In this document: one piece after another, positions 61,332-64,000 of the stretch
Numbering within the stretch: the stretch's first letter is position 1
How the letters are laid out: each line of letters opens with the position of its first letter
Source: Propionigenium maris DSM 9537
GTDB lineage: Bacteria > Fusobacteriota > Fusobacteriia > Fusobacteriales > Fusobacteriaceae
Assembly (NCBI RefSeq): GCF_027925155.1
Contig: NZ_BSDY01000014.1
Location: 1 to 64,000 of the forward strand
DNA: 64,000 nucleotides
Reading direction: 5' to 3'
Translations under genes and position numbers: made by a program
Notes under the pieces: generated by a model
Seen by the model: only the letters and a program-made list of their open reading frames with translations
What the model was told of the DNA's origin: nothing
Database searches by the model: none

Positions 61332-62408
61332 TTATTTACCTTCCAAAATATATTTTGCATAGCTTAAAATAACGTCATCTCCAGAAAGCTTCTCCCTTAT
61401 CTGCATAATTTTTGCATTGGAACCCTCTGGATCCTTGAGGATCTCCTCTGTTTTTTCCCATATCTTTTCACTATTGCAATCTTTTTGAAGAAGTTCAGGG
61501 TATACCTCCTCGTTTAACGTCAGGTTGGGAAGAGATACATAACCCAGCTTTAGGATATACCTGGCTATGAACTCATTTATAAGGCCGGTTTTATATACCA
61601 CTACCCCTGGAATTCCCATAAGAGCCAGCTCTAAGATTACAGTCCCCGAAGCTGCTATGGCAGTCTTGGACCTTTCTATTGCATCAGCTAGGGATATATC
61701 GGTGTTAACCTCTAGATTTTTATAGTTGTTAAGGTCCTCCTCTACCCACCTGCTGTGCTTTTCCTTGGCAAGCTTCAGAAGGAATCTCTCCTCCCTATTG
61801 GCTTCTACCACCTTAAGCATCTCTGGAAGTAGTTTCCCCACCTCCTGCTTTCTGCTTCCTGGAAGAAGAAGAATATTATCTCCCTTTCTTTCTATTAGCT
61901 TATACTTATCTATAAAGGGATTCCCATAGTAGACAGCCTCTACTTCGTGTTTCCTGTAGAACTCTACCTCCCACGGGAAGATCACCATTATGTGATCAGC
62001 TAACTTAAGCTTCTTTATCCTTCCCTCTCCCCATACCCAGAGTTTAGGCGGGATGTAGTAGTAGGTTTCTACGTGGGGCAGCCTCTTCTTTAAGAGCTCT
62101 AAAAACTTTAGATTAAATCCCCCATAGTCCACAAGGATTACCTTTTCTATACCATTTTTTTCAATAAATTCAAGGTATTCATAGGCTTTCTTCTTAAGGT
62201 AACTGTACTTTTTAAGGGCTTCGGTAAATCCCATGATGGCAAGGTCCCTTATATCCTGTACAACCTCTACTCCTGCCTTCTTAGAGTGGTCCCCCACTAC
62301 ACCGTAGAACTCAACTGTGGGGTCTGCCTTGAGTACCTCCTCTACCAGGTATGATAAGTGAAGGTCTCCAGACATCTCACCTGTAGAAACAAATATTTTC
62401 ATGTTCAA
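61332..62408 (-). CDS. lpxB: Lipid-A-disaccharide synthase
   Basis: A 358-residue GT19 enzyme joining UDP-2,3-diacylglucosamine and lipid X. Motifs: FVSTGEMSGDLH near the start, VDYGGFNLKF, YYIPPKLWVWGEGR (the family PQVWAW region), YGNPFIDKYK, LPGSRKQEV near 185 and AASGTVILELALMG near 250. It follows lpxI by 6 bases. Confidence 0.94.
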   Translation of the reverse strand: MNMKIFVSTGEMSGDLHLSYLVEEVLKADPTVEFYGVVGDHSKKAGVEVVQDIRDLAIMGFTEALKKYSYLKKKAYEYLEFIEKNGIEKVILVDYGGFNLKFLELLKKRLPHVETYYYIPPKLWVWGEGRIKKLKLADHIMVIFPWEVEFYRKHEVEAVYYGNPFIDKYKLIERKGDNILLLPGSRKQEVGKLLPEMLKVVEANREERFLLKLAKEKHSRWVEEDLNNYKNLEVNTDISLADAIERSKTAIAASGTVILELALMGIPGVVVYKTGLINEFIARYILKLGYVSLPNLTLNEEVYPELLQKDCNSEKIWEKTEEILKDPEGSNAKIMQIREKLSGDDVILSYAKYILEGK

Positions 62409-62414
62409 CCTCCG

Positions 62415-63218
62415 CTACACCTTTATTCCCTGAATAAAAAGGTTATTTTTATCGGCAAGCTCGATAGACTCCTTCTTGTCCAAGAAGAGCATCCTTCCTG
62501 CTTCCCCTACTATTCCCTTGGCACCTATCTCTATAGCTTTTTTTATGGTATCTATCCCCACTGCTGGTATATCCACCCTCATGTCCTGCTGTGGCCTAGA
62601 CATCTTCACTATAATACAGCCGCTTCCAGCATACTCCCCGGCTCTTTCTATGGTCTTATCTGTCCCTTCTATTCCTTCAAGGGCCACCACCGAGGAGTCC
62701 TTACACACCACTGTCTGCCCTGCATCCAGTCTGCTCAGATTTTTAGCTGCCTCTATTCCCATATCTATAGTCCGACCATCCTCAGGTGTTGGCATAGTCC
62801 TCGTATAGATCTTTTTCTCAAACATCATACTTCCCAGAAGGTGGTTTTGCGGAAGTACCTTTATCTTATTTAACCTGAAAAAGGCTATCACTCCAAAGAG
62901 CAGTGTTTCGTCCTTGTTGTCGGGAAGTTTTTTCATTATCTCCTCCCCATAGTAGTCCAGCTTCAGATCCTGAAAGATAAGGTTTTTCTCCACCTTCCCC
63001 AGCATAACCAGTTCCCTTATACCGTTTTTCAGAAGATATCTTACAAACTCCCCTACATTCCCTATATGTATCTGCCTATAGTTGGGATGTTCCTTAATTT
63101 CCCCTTCTATACTATCAAAGAGGCCGATGGGAAAAACATCGTATCCCAGACTTTCGGCCTCTTCTAAGAAATATAGGGGCAACTTACCGTTACCCACTAT
63201 TATTCCAATTTTTTTCAT
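62415..63218 (-). CDS. lpxI: UDP-2,3-diacylglucosamine pyrophosphatase, LpxI type
   Basis: A 267-residue DUF1009 enzyme that yields lipid X, replacing the unrelated LpxH of enterobacteria. Family motifs: IIVGNGKLPLYF at the start, GNVGEFVRYLLKNGI, VMLGKVEK, GRTIDMGIEAAK near 160, VALEGIEGTDKTIERAG near 190 and PAVGIDTIKKA. It shares one base with lpxA. Confidence 0.93.
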   Translation of the reverse strand: MKKIGIIVGNGKLPLYFLEEAESLGYDVFPIGLFDSIEGEIKEHPNYRQIHIGNVGEFVRYLLKNGIRELVMLGKVEKNLIFQDLKLDYYGEEIMKKLPDNKDETLLFGVIAFFRLNKIKVLPQNHLLGSMMFEKKIYTRTMPTPEDGRTIDMGIEAAKNLSRLDAGQTVVCKDSSVVALEGIEGTDKTIERAGEYAGSGCIIVKMSRPQQDMRVDIPAVGIDTIKKAIEIGAKGIVGEAGRMLFLDKKESIELADKNNLFIQGIKV

Positions 63219-63991
63219 TATCTGGTTATCCCCCTGTCACTGTTTTCAATGAATTCTAGAAGATACATAACATTTTCGTCATCACCATATGTTTCCTTGA
63301 TTTCAGCAAGTGCTTCCTTTAGTGGAAGTCCAGATCTGAAAAGTAATCTATAAACTTTTTTAAGGTTGGAGATCTGCTCTGTAGTAAATCCTCTTCTTCT
63401 TAGTCCTACTAAGTTCAGCCCCCTTATCTTTGCTTTATTTCCCTCTGCCAGTACAAATGGGCAGATATCCTGCACTACAGCACTTCCTCCGCCGATCATG
63501 CAGTAGGAACCAATTCTTGTAAACTGGTGCACTGGAGTAAGACCACCTATAATAGCATTACTGTCTACAGTTACGTGTCCAGCCAGGGTTACATTATTAG
63601 CTAAGATGCAGTTATCTGCAACAATTACATCGTGGGCTATGTGTACATAAGCCATAAGAAGGTTGTTGCTACCAACTCTAGTTTCCCACCTGTCATCGGT
63701 TCCTCTGTGTATTGTTACAAATTCTCTGATTTTATTGTTATCTCCAATTATAGTCTTGGTAGGCTCATCTCTGTACTTAAGATCCTGAGAGTCCTTTCCT
63801 ATAGAAACAAAGGAGTATATTCTGTTGTTTTCTCCTATTTCTGTTATTCCCTCTACAACCACATGAGAATCTAGAACGGTGTTTTTACCGATGGAAACGT
63901 CCTTTCCTATTATACAATAGGGTCCGACCTTTACTCCCTCAGCAAGCTTTGCTCCCTCTTCAACAATGGCTGTACTATGTATCTCAACCAA
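63218..63991 (-). CDS. lpxA: UDP-GlcNAc acyltransferase
   Basis: A 257-residue left-handed beta-helix enzyme that adds the first 3-hydroxyacyl chain to UDP-GlcNAc. Hexapeptide repeats fill residues 1-190; the catalytic His is in AYVHIAHD near 122, and GLTPVHQFTRIG and LVGLRRRGF are family hallmarks. The visible start is TTG at 63991 (VEIHSTAIVEEG onward fits the family N-terminus). The frame stays open to the window edge, so an upstream start cannot be excluded. Confidence 0.93.
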   Translation of the reverse strand: MVEIHSTAIVEEGAKLAEGVKVGPYCIIGKDVSIGKNTVLDSHVVVEGITEIGENNRIYSFVSIGKDSQDLKYRDEPTKTIIGDNNKIREFVTIHRGTDDRWETRVGSNNLLMAYVHIAHDVIVADNCILANNVTLAGHVTVDSNAIIGGLTPVHQFTRIGSYCMIGGGSAVVQDICPFVLAEGNKAKIRGLNLVGLRRRGFTTEQISNLKKVYRLLFRSGLPLKEALAEIKETYGDDENVMYLLEFIENSDRGITR

Positions 63992-64000
63992 TTTATGTCC

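Noticed and set aside
1-64000. CRISPR arrays, tRNA or rRNA genes and intact insertion sequences
   Set aside because: I found no regularly spaced direct repeats, no cloverleaf-like sequence and no transposase frame. The two repeat families are too few and too irregular for an array.

Overview
The window is a protein-dense chromosomal segment with no tRNA, rRNA or CRISPR array that I can see. It carries part of a lipid A operon (lpxA-lpxI-lpxB-msbA), so the cell is Gram-negative. It also carries features usual in low-GC fermenters: PTS sugar uptake, glgCD-type glycogen synthesis, 2-hydroxyacyl-CoA dehydratase components, a sensory-type [FeFe]-hydrogenase, AGA/AGG/ATA-rich codon use and strong AGGAGG ribosome binding sites. 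LpxI, GlgD and PTS together suggest an anaerobic member of Fusobacteriota. The moderate GC content fits Propionigenium/Ilyobacter better than Fusobacterium. This placement is inference.

Region by region. 1-9,500 is an accessory, decay-rich stretch. It holds a PQQ-type sugar dehydrogenase, a Crp/Fnr regulator, a VOC protein, an AraC regulator with its own C-terminal cupin next to a cupin-ferredoxin fusion carrying a sister cupin, a short-chain dehydrogenase, and an amidohydrolase-fold protein that has lost its metal ligands. At least two eroded genes and dispersed repeats lie between them. 9,505-14,200 holds aroK, then a plus-strand operon of a [2Fe-2S] protein, a sensory [FeFe]-hydrogenase with a PAS domain, a PP2C/SpoIIE phosphatase and an alpha/beta hydrolase. 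14,300-22,420 is a complete glycogen operon glgB-C-D-A-P, preceded by an OmpR-type two-component pair. 25,185-31,850 holds a c-di-GMP-I riboswitch in front of a sensor HD-GYP protein, several small secreted or lipoproteins, a Tsx-like porin, and an MBL hydrolase divergent from a frameshifted Crp-like regulator.

32,000-38,600 is an unfamiliar catabolic-looking cluster: LacI regulator, SSS symporter, two double NTF2/SnoaL-fold proteins and an MFS transporter, with a perfect LacI-type operator at its promoter. 38,630-44,900 is a maltose-type system: PTS EIIBC, MapP-like sugar phosphatase, GH13 alpha-glucosidase, ROK glucokinase and LacI regulator, with an 18-bp perfect palindromic operator.

46,200-51,130 is an apparent single operon of seven genes. 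A 2-hydroxyacyl-CoA dehydratase-like protein, its activase and a VanZ protein come first, then queD-queE-folE-queC for preQ0 synthesis. Its leader looks like a preQ1-I riboswitch followed by an intrinsic terminator. 51,200-53,700 holds a YfcC-type carrier with an M20 amidohydrolase. 54,030-58,160 is a cobalamin riboswitch, a BtuCD-like importer without its binding protein, and cobQ. 58,226-63,991 (minus) is lpxA-lpxI-lpxB-msbA-rph-rdgB.

The main themes are carbon storage and sugar uptake, nucleotide second-messenger control, and three riboswitch-type leaders (c-di-GMP, cobalamin, probable preQ1). The points most worth following are the dehydratase pair inside the queuosine operon, the NTF2-like cluster, the shared cupin in a regulator and its neighbour, and the in-phase A7 site where the Crp-like gene breaks.
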